Part shown: positions 9,227 to 17,516 of the stretch, piece after piece
How positions within the stretch are numbered: the stretch's first letter is position 1
Layout: every line of letters begins with the position of its first letter
Assembly: GCF_017115045.1 (NCBI RefSeq)
Contig: NZ_JABXKK010000106.1
Span: forward strand, 86,501 to 150,500
Length of the DNA: 64,000 nt
Source of the DNA: Nostoc sp. NMS8
Lineage (GTDB): Bacteria > Cyanobacteriota > Cyanobacteriia > Cyanobacteriales > Nostocaceae
Direction of reading: 5' to 3'
Notes under the pieces: model-generated
The model's database searches: none
Told to the model about the DNA's origin: nothing
The model's input: the letters and a program-made list of their open reading frames with translations, nothing else
Made by a program: the position numbers and the translations under genes

Positions 9227-9682
9227 TAGTTAATTATCAGAATTTTTGTAAATTACTAATTACAAATTATGTAATTATTGTACAATTACTTAATATTTAT
9301 AATTTTTGTTCTTTTTAGCAATTACCTTTAAACCAAGCTTTAATGATTTGATCCCATTGAATATTTTAGTATTTTCTGCTACAAAATATTCAATTTTGTA
9401 AGTTCCGCTACAAAATATTCTACCTTATTATGATCCCCAAGACAGATGCAACAAGTAATAGATTAGCTATAGGTTAGAAGTGTAGGTCAGAATTGACTTT
9501 TGCCGATAGTCCATTAGATTTGTCGGTAGGAAATTTGCGATCCGGTTAACCTTTATTGCGCTTTTGGTAGACTTTTAGGTTAATTTAAATGTCAAAAGAG
9601 TAAGTAGAAATGATCTCGCCTCATAAAATAATGATGTAGCTCATTATTGAGGTCAATTTCATAGACTGAACCAAAAAAACTT
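9227..9682. other. Divergent intergenic region
   Basis: About 450 AT-rich bases between divergent genes, containing the promoters for both. A 13-bp direct repeat CTACAAAATATTC occurs at 9379-9391 and 9408-9420, 29 bp apart, and could be a regulator site. No gene or strong promoter motif is evident. Confidence 0.4.
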
Positions 9683-10753
9683 ATGAAAATCGCTCAAGTT
9701 GCCCCCTTATGGGAAAGGGTTCCACCTCCTAATTATGGAGGAATAGAACTGGTAGTGAGTCGCTTAACTGATGAACTTGTTCGTCGTGGTCATGAGGTAA
9801 CGTTATTTGCCTCTGGCGATTCTCAAACTTTGGCTTATTTAGAAGCAGTTTATCCACGTGCATTACGCTTAGACTCAAATGTAAAAGAGTATGCAGTCTA
9901 CGAAATGCTAGAACTAAGCCAAGTTTACCAACGTGCTGCCCAATTCGATATTATCCATTCTCATGTAGGGATTTCGGCATTACCTTTAGCGAGTTTGATA
10001 ACAACAACTTCTACAGTCCATACCCTGCACAATAATTTTACAACTGACAACCGTCACGCATTTAGCTACCACCAAAAGCAACCTTATATCAGCATTAGTA
10101 ACTCGCAGCGTCAAATCGATCTCAATTATGTTGCCACAGTTTATAACGGAATTGAGCTAGCAGATTACCCATTCGTAGCCCAACCGTCAGAACCTCCATA
10201 TTTGGCATTTTTAGGGCGTTTTTCGCCAGACAAAGGGCCACAACATGCGATCGCCATTGCTGAACAAAGTGGTTGGCGCTTGAAGTTGGCAGGAAAAATT
10301 GATGCAATACACTCAGAGTTTTTTGAGCAAGAGATTGCTCCCCATATAGATGGTCAGCAAATTGAATATCTCGGCGAAATTAACCACGCCGAAAAAACTG
10401 AACTTCTGGGCAATGCTGCTGTCACTCTTTTCCCCATTAACTGGCAAGAACCTTTTGGTTTAGTAATGATTGAATCAATGGCAACTGGTACACCAGTTAT
10501 TGCGGTGAATTTAGGTTCTGTACCTGAAGTTATTGCCCACGGTAAAACAGGTTTTATCTGCAATAACTACGCAGAAATGGCCGCAATGATTCCACTAGCT
10601 TTGGAACTCAATCGTCAAACCTGTCGAAAATATGTGGAAAATAACTTTAGCGTTAGCCAAATGGTTAACGGATATGAAGCTGTTTACAGACAAATTATTA
10701 AAGACCGCATAGAATCGAATGGCCGCATTCATGCAGCTAACATCCATTTTTAA
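9683..10753 (+). CDS. GT4-family glycosyltransferase
   Basis: A 356-residue GT-B protein. The N-terminal domain has the glycine-rich acceptor loop PPPNYGGIELVVSRL and FDIIHSHVG. The C-terminal donor domain has FLGRFSPDKGP and the E-x7-E motif (Glu256 and Glu264) in EPFGLVMIESMATGTPVI. Retaining GT4 enzymes transfer sugars from nucleotide-sugar donors to lipids, polysaccharides or small molecules; the acceptor is unknown. A zinc-ribbon protein follows after 56 bp and an alcohol dehydrogenase after that, all on the same strand. Confidence 0.9.
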   Translation: MKIAQVAPLWERVPPPNYGGIELVVSRLTDELVRRGHEVTLFASGDSQTLAYLEAVYPRALRLDSNVKEYAVYEMLELSQVYQRAAQFDIIHSHVGISALPLASLITTTSTVHTLHNNFTTDNRHAFSYHQKQPYISISNSQRQIDLNYVATVYNGIELADYPFVAQPSEPPYLAFLGRFSPDKGPQHAIAIAEQSGWRLKLAGKIDAIHSEFFEQEIAPHIDGQQIEYLGEINHAEKTELLGNAAVTLFPINWQEPFGLVMIESMATGTPVIAVNLGSVPEVIAHGKTGFICNNYAEMAAMIPLALELNRQTCRKYVENNFSVSQMVNGYEAVYRQIIKDRIESNGRIHAANIHF

Positions 10754-10809
10754 TCAACTGCTTTTTTACTGAGCTTAAAACAACAATTTTTTTTAAGGAG
10801 GATATTGGT

Positions 10810-10995
10810 ATGAGTACGAGAGCCAACACCTGCCCATGCTGCGGTGGTTCCCTCCTGCGTCATGCCCGTCATGGTGAACTATATTGGTTTTGCCTGTCGT
10901 GCCGACAAGAAGTACCGCTATTAAATGCTATTCGCTTACCTAATGTGGATACCCGGAACACCGGAGTGGTTCCCCAGCCAGCGGTGAATACTTAG
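10810..10995 (+). CDS. Small zinc-ribbon protein, function unknown
   Basis: A 61-residue protein preceded by a very strong ribosome-binding site (AAGGAGGATATT before the ATG). Two cysteine pairs, CPCC near residue 8 and CLSC near residue 28, are spaced as in a zinc ribbon. The tail is Asn/Thr/Pro-rich and probably disordered. The strong translation signal suggests abundant expression. Its position behind a glycosyltransferase gives no clear functional clue; a nucleic-acid or protein-binding role is only inference. Confidence 0.7.
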   Translation: MSTRANTCPCCGGSLLRHARHGELYWFCLSCRQEVPLLNAIRLPNVDTRNTGVVPQPAVNT

Positions 10996-11043
10996 CTTTT
11001 CAAAATATAAAACTTGCTGAAAATCAATACTGATTTAGTTTAG

Positions 11044-11095
11044 ACCTATCAATTAACTTCAACTGGTAAAATCGGATGGAGCTAATTGATAGGTT
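11044..11095. promoter_or_regulatory. Inverted repeat overlapping alcohol dehydrogenase start
   Basis: ACCTATCAATTA (11044-11055) and TAATTGATAGGT (11084-11095) are exactly complementary 12-mers around a 28-base loop. The right arm covers the upstream TTG start candidate at 11086. It may be an operator or a leader hairpin that limits translation. Confidence 0.4.
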
Positions 11096-12126
11096 TTAAA
11101 GTTTTGTTAGCAGCATTACTTCATGGTCAAGAAGATTTACGCCTAGAGCAAGTTCCCGATCCCACTCCGGCGGCTGGCGAAGTTGTAATCCAAGTAGGGG
11201 CAGCAACAACTTGTGGTACAGATTTGAAAGTCTGGCGGCGTGGTGGTCATGCTAAAATGCTCATACCGCCGACGCTGTTTGGTCATGAAGGTGCTGGGCG
11301 AATTGTTGCCTTGGGTGCAGGGGTGACAAATTGGCAAGTAGGCGATCGCATTGTCGCCAACAATTCCGCCCCATGCACAAAATGCTTTTTTTGTCAACGC
11401 CAAGAATATTCCTTATGTCCAAATTTGACATGGAATAATGGTACTTTTGCCCAATACCTGAAAATTCCCGCACCGATAGTAGAGCATAATTTGTTGCACA
11501 TTCCCGATGAGTTGCCGTATGAATTGGCAGCGATGACAGAACCTTTAGCTTGTGTGTTGCATGGTGTAGCGCGTTCTAATATTAAGTCTAAAGATAAAGT
11601 AGTCGTCTTAGGAGATGGGGCGATCGGGCTGATGTTTGTGGCGGCGTTGAGTGAGAAAGCTGAGGTTTTGCTGTGGGGAGGTAATAACCACAGATTAGAA
11701 ATTGGTCAGAAATTGGGTGCAGCCCAGACCTTTAATTATCATCAAATCTCGGATATTCCCAATGTGGTCAAAGAACTAACCCAAGGATGGGGCGCAGATG
11801 TGGTAATTGAAGCCACTGGTGTACCAAGTGTTTGGGAAAGTGCGATCGCCTGTGCGCGTCCTGGTGCAACAGTCAACTTATTCGGTGGATGTCCACGAGA
11901 TACTAGCATTACTGTCAATACAGAACAGCTACACTATAGCGAACTTACCATCAAAGGCGTGTTTCATAATACACCAGAGTATGTGCGATCGGCTTTATCA
12001 CTTATAGCTAGTCGTAAAATTCCCTTTGAGTTACTTATTAGCGAACAGCGGCCATTAAAAGATTTAGAACAGGTGTTTTCTGATATGAAAGCGCGTAAAG
12101 TAATTAAGGTAGCGATGATTCCTTAA
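11086..12126 (+). CDS. Zinc-dependent medium-chain alcohol/polyol dehydrogenase
   Basis: About 346 residues from a TTG at 11086. A second TTG at 11104 gives an N-terminus (MLAALLHGQEDLRL) closer to the family norm. The catalytic zinc ligands are visible in TTCGTDLK and FGHEGAGRI. The structural zinc loop has four cysteines in CTKCFFCQRQEYSLC. The Rossmann fold has VVLGDGAIGLMF. The family (threonine/sorbitol dehydrogenase-like) oxidises secondary alcohols with NAD(P)+. No canonical Shine-Dalgarno precedes either start. Confidence 0.85.
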   Translation: MIGFKVLLAALLHGQEDLRLEQVPDPTPAAGEVVIQVGAATTCGTDLKVWRRGGHAKMLIPPTLFGHEGAGRIVALGAGVTNWQVGDRIVANNSAPCTKCFFCQRQEYSLCPNLTWNNGTFAQYLKIPAPIVEHNLLHIPDELPYELAAMTEPLACVLHGVARSNIKSKDKVVVLGDGAIGLMFVAALSEKAEVLLWGGNNHRLEIGQKLGAAQTFNYHQISDIPNVVKELTQGWGADVVIEATGVPSVWESAIACARPGATVNLFGGCPRDTSITVNTEQLHYSELTIKGVFHNTPEYVRSALSLIASRKIPFELLISEQRPLKDLEQVFSDMKARKVIKVAMIP

Positions 12127-12278
12127 TTTTTTGCGGCGTACAGCAGATGATCTGGGTCTAGCCAAACAATGTAGAAAATCTCGTTAATAAAGAATCCATG
12201 AACCCTACCATGTTCATTTGAAGAGATAGAAAACTGATATGGTATATCAACCAATTGATGCGAGTTTCTTCGAGCCAT
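12123..12278 (-). CDS. Short toxin-like reading frame or remnant
   Basis: A 51-codon frame (MARRNSHQLVDIPYQFSIS…) with the segment GRVHGFFINEIFYIVWLDPDHLLY. This looks like the C-terminal beta-sheet of a RelE-like or related small protein, ending in a typical LDPDH-type tail. The frame remains open upstream and overlaps the end of the ParD-like frame, so it may be the decayed partner of that gene. Its stop lies inside the end of the alcohol dehydrogenase gene. Family assignment is uncertain. Confidence 0.35.
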   Translation of the reverse strand: MARRNSHQLVDIPYQFSISSNEHGRVHGFFINEIFYIVWLDPDHLLYAAKN

Positions 12279-12298
12279 ACTTGCTGAGAAAGAGTCTC

Positions 12299-12412
12299 TT
12301 ATGCTAAAAGGCGTAATGCAGTTTGAATTACTTCATCAACATTCTTAAATTGACCTGTTGCTAACAAAACTTGAATTATTGGTTCTTGCTCTGGGCTAAA
12401 TGTAATACTCAT
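12299..12412 (-). CDS. ParD-like antitoxin, short or truncated
   Basis: Only 37 codons (MSITFSPEQEPIIQVLLATG…DEVIQTALRLLA). This matches the ribbon-helix-helix N-terminus of ParD/CopG-type antitoxins, which usually run to 70-90 residues and bind a ParE/RelE toxin with the missing C-terminus. The gene ends abruptly after the RHH domain. The frame directly downstream (12123-12278) may be the eroded toxin. Confidence 0.5.
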   Translation of the reverse strand: MSITFSPEQEPIIQVLLATGQFKNVDEVIQTALRLLA

Positions 12413-12551
12413 AACGATTCCATTCCTTGGCTTTTTCTATAATAAAGCGTTGATAAGTAATATCCCTGATATCTGAAGTTGGGTTGACCTATTGAAATAA
12501 TCTTGCTGAAAAACGGGAAGACTATGATTACTCCTGAATGGGGAAATTTAT

Positions 12552-13184
12552 ATGAAAGTCCCGAACAGCAAAATGCTCAAAAAATCTCTGCTTAACTATT
12601 TAATTTTGCCTTTTTCTCTAGTGCCTTGGCTGTGCATAGGAATGCTTTTTGATTCCCAAGCTAATGCTTTACCAGGGCAAAGTACAGAGGAAGTGGGCAC
12701 TTGGATTAAAGCACATCCTACACTCCGTCCCAGGAGTGGGGAAAAATTATTTGTGCAAAAAACTGATACAGCCGCCCAAAGATTCACTTTTCAAGCGTCG
12801 GTATTGCCTCCCGGTAGGGTGGAATTTTCTAAAGACCGAGCCACAATTCGCAGTGAGCGCATTGCTATGTATGATGCCATTAATGGCATGACATTTGAGC
12901 GCCTTCAAGAATCCTTGCGGGTGATTTATGGCTTAGAGATTTATCAAGACTATGATCGCGCCCAAGTCGTGTATCAATACCCCAGTGAAAAGGTAGTTAA
13001 TTCGGCACGTCTAGCCAAAACTCCGATTCGGGAAGCTTTAAAGGGAGAATTACGAGTAGGCGATCGCTATGTATATTGGGTAGAAATTGCTCAACCCAAG
13101 GCTGGCAAAGCTTTTACTGGCCAAATGACAGTTTTGCTCAAAACTGACCTAGACAAATTAGAAAAGGAACTGCAAATTCGTTAA
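12552..13184 (+). CDS. Exported protein of unknown function
   Basis: A 210-residue protein with an N-terminal export signal: a basic start (MKVPNSKMLKKS), a hydrophobic stretch around residues 14-34, and a likely cleavage after SQANA. The mature part is a mixed alpha/beta domain without Cys pairs or metal motifs that I recognise; it ends in a charged helix (LLKTDLDKLEKELQIR). It is probably periplasmic. It is convergent with the next small gene and has no clear partner. Confidence 0.7.
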   Translation: MKVPNSKMLKKSLLNYLILPFSLVPWLCIGMLFDSQANALPGQSTEEVGTWIKAHPTLRPRSGEKLFVQKTDTAAQRFTFQASVLPPGRVEFSKDRATIRSERIAMYDAINGMTFERLQESLRVIYGLEIYQDYDRAQVVYQYPSEKVVNSARLAKTPIREALKGELRVGDRYVYWVEIAQPKAGKAFTGQMTVLLKTDLDKLEKELQIR

Positions 13185-13272
13185 TGGGGCATTGGGAATT
13201 GGGCATTGGTTATTCCCCTTGTCCCCTTCATCTCCCTTATGCCTTCTCGTTGAAAGATTACTGAATCGCGTT

Positions 13273-13641
13273 CTACAACTTCCCCAACTCCATCTGAGCT
13301 AAAGTTTGCCATGTGCCCGAAAAGATACTTTCAGATGCTAAGGAAATTCGTAGTAAATCTTCCTTCAGCAGTGGCGGCCAATCAACTCCGGCTTTACGCC
13401 CTGCGCCAAATAGCTGTTGCGCCTTAATGCTTAACTGATAAAGGGCCAAAGCCAATTCTCGGTCTAGGCTCTTTGCATCTTTGAGGGCTTCAAACACCAC
13501 TTTCAACGCCAACAAAATCGAGGTGATCTGACCGGGTACCGGCGGTTTGCCCTGTCTCATACGCGTTAACAGCGCATCTGGGTTTTCCTCGGTTGTGATT
13601 GTCTGATCTATGAGGAGTTTCCTAGCTGTTTCGTAATTCAT
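13273..13641 (-). CDS. Conserved-looking cytoplasmic protein, function unknown
   Basis: A 122-residue, mostly alpha-helical protein (MNYETARKLLIDQT…). It has the proline-rich turn GKPPVPGQITSILLALKVVFEAL and a second helical half. It has no signal peptide or membrane segment. Homologues of this type in cyanobacterial genomes are sometimes labelled as biotin-synthesis related, but nothing in the sequence (no P-loop) supports that, so I leave the function open. Confidence 0.65.
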   Translation of the reverse strand: MNYETARKLLIDQTITTEENPDALLTRMRQGKPPVPGQITSILLALKVVFEALKDAKSLDRELALALYQLSIKAQQLFGAGRKAGVDWPPLLKEDLLRISLASESIFSGTWQTLAQMELGKL

Positions 13642-13831
13642 GTAGCCAGTTTACCTTACATTTTGCTTCAGCACGAATACTTAATTAAAAAGTCATAAAA
13701 TTGTTTTCTGGTTATTTATAGCAATCTCTTGTAATTTGTGAAAAGATAGGCGTGGGGAAAATGATGGAGGATTTGCGATGTTCTAGGATAAAATCTTTGA
13801 AAAATACACCTTACTAGGAATCAAAAGCAAA

Positions 13832-14068
13832 ATGATCTCACCGAATTTACTAGAAATCGAGCGCTCTATCCTTGCCTTGTCTGTAGAAGAACAACTTTGG
13901 CTGTTAGAAAGTATTGTTCGACAAATCCGAGAAAATGAGTATGTAAAAGATAAATTAGTTGATGTCAACAATCCAGAAGAACAATTGGAAGTCAGGATTA
14001 GTGAGCCAAAGATTCAAATAGGAAGTGCTTCTATCAATGATGAGTTTGCCATTTCTGAAATACTCTAA
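13832..14068 (+). CDS. Antitoxin-like small protein without a partner
   Basis: A 78-residue acidic protein. The N-terminal helix ISPNLLEIERSILALSVEEQLWLLESIVRQIR resembles the addiction-module antitoxins common in cyanobacteria, which are normally followed by a PIN or RelE toxin. No toxin follows: the next 500 bp hold only a gene remnant and a MITE-like element. It is therefore an orphan or the survivor of a disrupted pair. Confidence 0.55.
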   Translation: MISPNLLEIERSILALSVEEQLWLLESIVRQIRENEYVKDKLVDVNNPEEQLEVRISEPKIQIGSASINDEFAISEIL

Positions 14069-14151
14069 TGTGTAGTCATAAAAATTATGAGATTGTCCGA
14101 TTTAAAAAAGTAAAATATACAAGTTATCAGTGGGCGATCGCTTAAAATTTC

Positions 14152-14283
14152 TCACTGCGATCGCCCATCCACTGCAAAACAATCTAACACCCCACTCATA
14201 TCCCAAAGGCTCAGTGCATATTGATAAACACCAACATCATTATTAGGAACTGCTAAATCAAAAAGTATCCAATTAACTCTTGT
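14152..14283 (-). pseudogene. C-terminal remnant of an unknown protein
   Basis: An open frame without start reads …VNWILFDLAVPNNDVGVYQYALSLWD… and ends at 14152. It has the composition of a real protein tail. Its upstream part is missing where a hairpin repeat and the MITE-like element at 14303 begin. It could be the lost partner of the antitoxin-like gene, though it is on the opposite strand. Low confidence. Confidence 0.3.
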
Positions 14284-14302
14284 GGGGTGGGCCGAAAAAC
14301 CA

Positions 14303-14464
14303 TTGGCGTCAAGTTAAGAAAAATAGAGTCTTGTCAAGAGGGGCATACTAATTGACTTCGGAGCCTCAACGACGAGCATTCCCAGTCTGAGACTGGGAAC
14401 GAGGCAAACGTGACAATATCTAAAAGCTGGTTCTAGGCTAGCTTTCACGTTAAGTTGACACCAA
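14303..14464. mobile_element. MITE-like element, copy 2 (different interior)
   Basis: About 162 bp with left end TTGGCGTCAAGTTAAG and right end CACGTTAAGTTGACACCAA. The termini match copies 1 and 3 but the interior differs and includes a TTCCCAGTCTGAGACTGGGAA hairpin. The right flank (AATGAGCATTGCTGTGCCC) is nearly the same as the right flank of copy 1. This suggests insertion into the same kind of stem-loop repeat. Confidence 0.65.
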
Positions 14465-14677
14465 TGAGCATTGCTGTGCCCTTACGACAGATGTGGTTCA
14501 AATACATGAAAACTGCTGTAATAGTTTGCCCAGCCATCTTTCTGTATAGATATAGGTTTTAAATGTTGCTCTAATTTTAAGATTAAATAACTCTTAAATC
14601 GTGTAATAAGGTACTCTTATATCTTGCTTAAGTCTGATATCTTCTTGGGAACAGCTTTGTTGTTGTCAGGTAGATTG

Positions 14678-15400
14678 ATGAGTCGAATTAATGGATTTTT
14701 AGGGCGACGTGATTTCTTAAAATTCGCCAGTGTGGTAGGTATTGCAGCTACTAGTTTTGGTGATAGCTTTTGGAATTTAGAGCAAACTGCTGTTGCTGAT
14801 ATTCACCCAGTTAACCCTAATCAAATCAGTCCAGATGAAGCCGTCAGACGCTTGCTGGATGGTAATCAAAGATTTATTCAGCAAAAACGTCAATATCCCG
14901 ATCAATCACTAGAACGTCTACGATCAGTTGCTAAAGCTCAGTATCCCTTTGCTGCCATATTGGGCTGTGCAGATTCTAGGGTACCTGCGGAAATCGTCTT
15001 TGATCAAGGACTTGGAGATTTGTTTGTCGTGCGAGTTGCTGGTAATGTCGTCAGTGACACGGTGATAGGTAGTCTGGAATATTCTACAGCAGTATTGGGT
15101 TCGCAGTTGATTGTGGTTTTGGGTCATCGAAGATGCGGTGCAGTAGCAGAAGCAATCAAAAACGAACCACTTCCTGGCAGAATTGGTTTAATTATTGAGA
15201 GCATCAAACCATCTGTAGAAAGGGTAAAGTTTAGCACAGGTGATAATATGCAGGATGTGGTTATAGCTAATATTCAGTATCAGACTGAAAAATTGCAGGA
15301 AAGTTCAACTATTTTAGCTAAATTTCTCCGTGAAGGTAAACTAAAAATTCTTGGTGCTTGTTACGATATTGACACTGGTAAAGTCAACATCATTACTTGA
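14678..15400 (+). CDS. Tat-exported beta-carbonic anhydrase
   Basis: About 240 residues from the ATG at 14678 (MSRINGFLGRRDFLKF); a TTG at 14624 would place extra residues before the signal. The twin-arginine motif GRRDFLKF plus a hydrophobic stretch indicates Tat export to the periplasm or lumen. Zinc ligands and the catalytic dyad of beta-class enzymes are present: Cys97-x-Asp99-x-Arg101 (CADSR), His150 and Cys153 (HRRC). It interconverts CO2 and bicarbonate outside the cytoplasm and could prevent CO2 loss or feed bicarbonate uptake. It is monocistronic. Confidence 0.9.
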   Translation: MSRINGFLGRRDFLKFASVVGIAATSFGDSFWNLEQTAVADIHPVNPNQISPDEAVRRLLDGNQRFIQQKRQYPDQSLERLRSVAKAQYPFAAILGCADSRVPAEIVFDQGLGDLFVVRVAGNVVSDTVIGSLEYSTAVLGSQLIVVLGHRRCGAVAEAIKNEPLPGRIGLIIESIKPSVERVKFSTGDNMQDVVIANIQYQTEKLQESSTILAKFLREGKLKILGACYDIDTGKVNIIT

Positions 15401-15788
15401 ATATCTTGCACCTTTTAGAAGTTTAATAATTTTATAAAGAATTTTTGTATAAAATATTTTTATTGATAATCTTTAAAATCAGTTAAACTCATTGTTTAAT
15501 TTATAAAAATAGTTAATATCAAGTCCTTTATAACTTTTTTTAACCAGAGTTTATTGATGACAATTTAGATTAATGGTAAAAAAAATCAAGTAGAAAAGTA
15601 GACATTTTTCAATTGGCTTTTAATCAATATTTGCTGATGTTTAACAATCCCTAAATGGGATAATTAGCTGCCTGGAATGACAGCCAAGTAATTTTTAAAT
15701 ATTCTCTCATCTATTTCTCATTTAAGTAGTATATCTTAATAGCATTGGGTTTGAGGTATTGATATTCTAAATACCAAGCTTGAAGATT
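15401..15788. other. AT-rich intergenic region
   Basis: About 390 very AT-rich bases upstream of the TVP38 pair. I see no gene, clear hairpin or known operator. It probably holds the promoter of the downstream group. Confidence 0.4.
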
Positions 15789-16424
15789 ATGAACAAAAAA
15801 CTTGTAAAAATGAGAACGCATATATTAAAATCCAAACTCAAACTACTACTCCTAAGTTGCCTCATTGTTACTCTGATAATCGCTGCTAAAAACTTAAACT
15901 TTCAGGGGCTTTTACAGACATTAGTTATTTGGGTTCACAGTCTTGGTGCTTTCGGGCCTATTGCCTACATAGTCATTTACAACTTAGCAACATTACTGTT
16001 TATACCAGGTTCGCTCCTAACTCTCAAAGCTGGTTGTCTGTTTGGAGTATTTTGGGGTTCAGTATATGTGCTAATTGCTGCAACAATTGGAGCAACTTTG
16101 GCTTTTATTATTGGACGCTATCTGTCGCGGGATTGGGTTTCTCGACAAATGGATAAACATCCTAAATTTAAAGCGATTGATTTAGCAGTTGCTAAAGAAG
16201 GATGGAAAATTGTTTTGCTAACTCGTCTCTCACCCGTCTTTCCCTTCAATTTATTAAATTATGCTTTTGGAGTAACACAGGTTTCTCTTAAAGACTATAT
16301 ATTAGGTTCCTTCGGCATTATTCCCGGTACTGTGATGTACGTTTATATTGGTTCTCTAGCTGGTAATCTTGCCATGATTGACACCTCGCATCAAGCAATT
16401 GCTCCAGAAACTCAAGTCTGGTAA
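15789..16424 (+). CDS. TVP38/TMEM64 (DedA-like, VTT) membrane protein, C-terminally truncated
   Basis: About 211 residues from the ATG at 15789 with several membrane segments. The VTT signature is FGPIAYIVIYNLATLLFIPG… and GATLAFIIGRYLSRDW…LLTRLSPVFPFNLLNYAFG. It is a close paralogue of the next gene. An in-frame TAA at 16422-16424 replaces what is Gln in the paralogue. The frame then continues (WIMRVVGLIATVAVTVYITKVAQKEL…) to 16568, matching the last membrane helix of the paralogue. The gene thus lost its final helix through one nonsense change. The family is linked to lipid scrambling and membrane homeostasis. Confidence 0.82.
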   Translation: MNKKLVKMRTHILKSKLKLLLLSCLIVTLIIAAKNLNFQGLLQTLVIWVHSLGAFGPIAYIVIYNLATLLFIPGSLLTLKAGCLFGVFWGSVYVLIAATIGATLAFIIGRYLSRDWVSRQMDKHPKFKAIDLAVAKEGWKIVLLTRLSPVFPFNLLNYAFGVTQVSLKDYILGSFGIIPGTVMYVYIGSLAGNLAMIDTSHQAIAPETQVW

Positions 16425-16536
16425 TGGATAATGCGAGTGGTTGGGTTGATTGCTACCGTTGCGGTAACTGTGTATATCACAAAAGTTGCTCAGAAAGAAT
16501 TAGTTCAAAATGTGGCAATAGAAGAAATAACAATTA

Positions 16537-17310
16537 ATGAAAAAACTAACAATCATTCAGATATCTAAAAGTATTAATGTCAAAAAATTGCAGAATTTTT
16601 TTAGCTTCAGTGCATTAATATTACTGATATTGGCGACCACTTTTTCATTAAACACAGACCCAGCTTTGGCACAAGAATCTGCAAATCTAAATTCTTTCAA
16701 TCCCCAAGCAATTTTAAAAGATGCTTTGCACTGGATTGATAGCCTGGGTGCGGTGGGAGCCATAGCTTTTATTGGACTTTATGTTATTGCTACCGTTGCT
16801 TTTTTCCCTGGTTCTATTCTCACCTTGGGTTCTGGTGTAATTTTTGGTGCAGTTTGGGGTTCTCTCTACGTATTTATTGGTGCAACCCTTGGCGCTACGG
16901 CTGCTTTTGTTGTGGGACGTTATTTAGCAAGAAGTTGGGTTGCTCAGAAAATCGCAGATAACAAAAAATTTGCCGCCATTGACCAAGCGGTTAGCAAAGA
17001 AGGATTAAAAATTGTCCTATTAACGCGACTCTCCCCCATATTTCCTTTCAATTTGCTGAACTATGCTTTTGGGATTACGGGAGTTTCACTTCCAGATTAT
17101 TTTATCGGTTCCTTGGGTATGATTCCTGGAACCATCATGTATGTTTATATTGGTTCCCTTGCAGGTAATCTTGCCATGATTGGTACTGAAGCTCAACCTA
17201 GTAATCCTGCTTTACAATGGGCAATTCGCATTTTTGGTTTGATTGCAACAGTCACCGTGACAGTTTATGTAACCCAGATTGCACGCAAAGCTTTAGAAGA
17301 GAAATTGTAG
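16537..17310 (+). CDS. TVP38/TMEM64 (DedA-like, VTT) membrane protein
   Basis: A 257-residue paralogue of the preceding gene, complete. After a hydrophobic N-terminal segment (residues ~22-45, ending near PALAQE) comes the VTT domain: VAFFPGSILTLGSGVIFG, GATAAFVVGRYLARSW, LLTRLSPIFPFNLLNYAFGITG and GMIPGTIMYVYIGS. A last helix follows at WAIRIFGLIATVTVTVYV. It overlaps the read-through frame of the upstream gene by 32 bp. It is followed after 206 bp by the MerA-like flavoprotein, a pairing often seen in cyanobacteria. Confidence 0.9.
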   Translation: MKKLTIIQISKSINVKKLQNFFSFSALILLILATTFSLNTDPALAQESANLNSFNPQAILKDALHWIDSLGAVGAIAFIGLYVIATVAFFPGSILTLGSGVIFGAVWGSLYVFIGATLGATAAFVVGRYLARSWVAQKIADNKKFAAIDQAVSKEGLKIVLLTRLSPIFPFNLLNYAFGITGVSLPDYFIGSLGMIPGTIMYVYIGSLAGNLAMIGTEAQPSNPALQWAIRIFGLIATVTVTVYVTQIARKALEEKL

Positions 17311-17516
17311 AGGTGGACAGTTCCCCTGCATCCTGCCTCCTCTTGTAAAATATTGATTGCTGAAACGTTTATACACGAAACCTTCAATTGTATCTGTCAA
17401 TTCCCAAACGGACAAAACAATTCAAAGGCTGTATTCCTTATTAAACAAGCATAAAAAATAAAAGACTGAGCCACCGAAATTGATCGGGATTCTTAATTTT
17501 AAAAGAGGTTTTGCCA

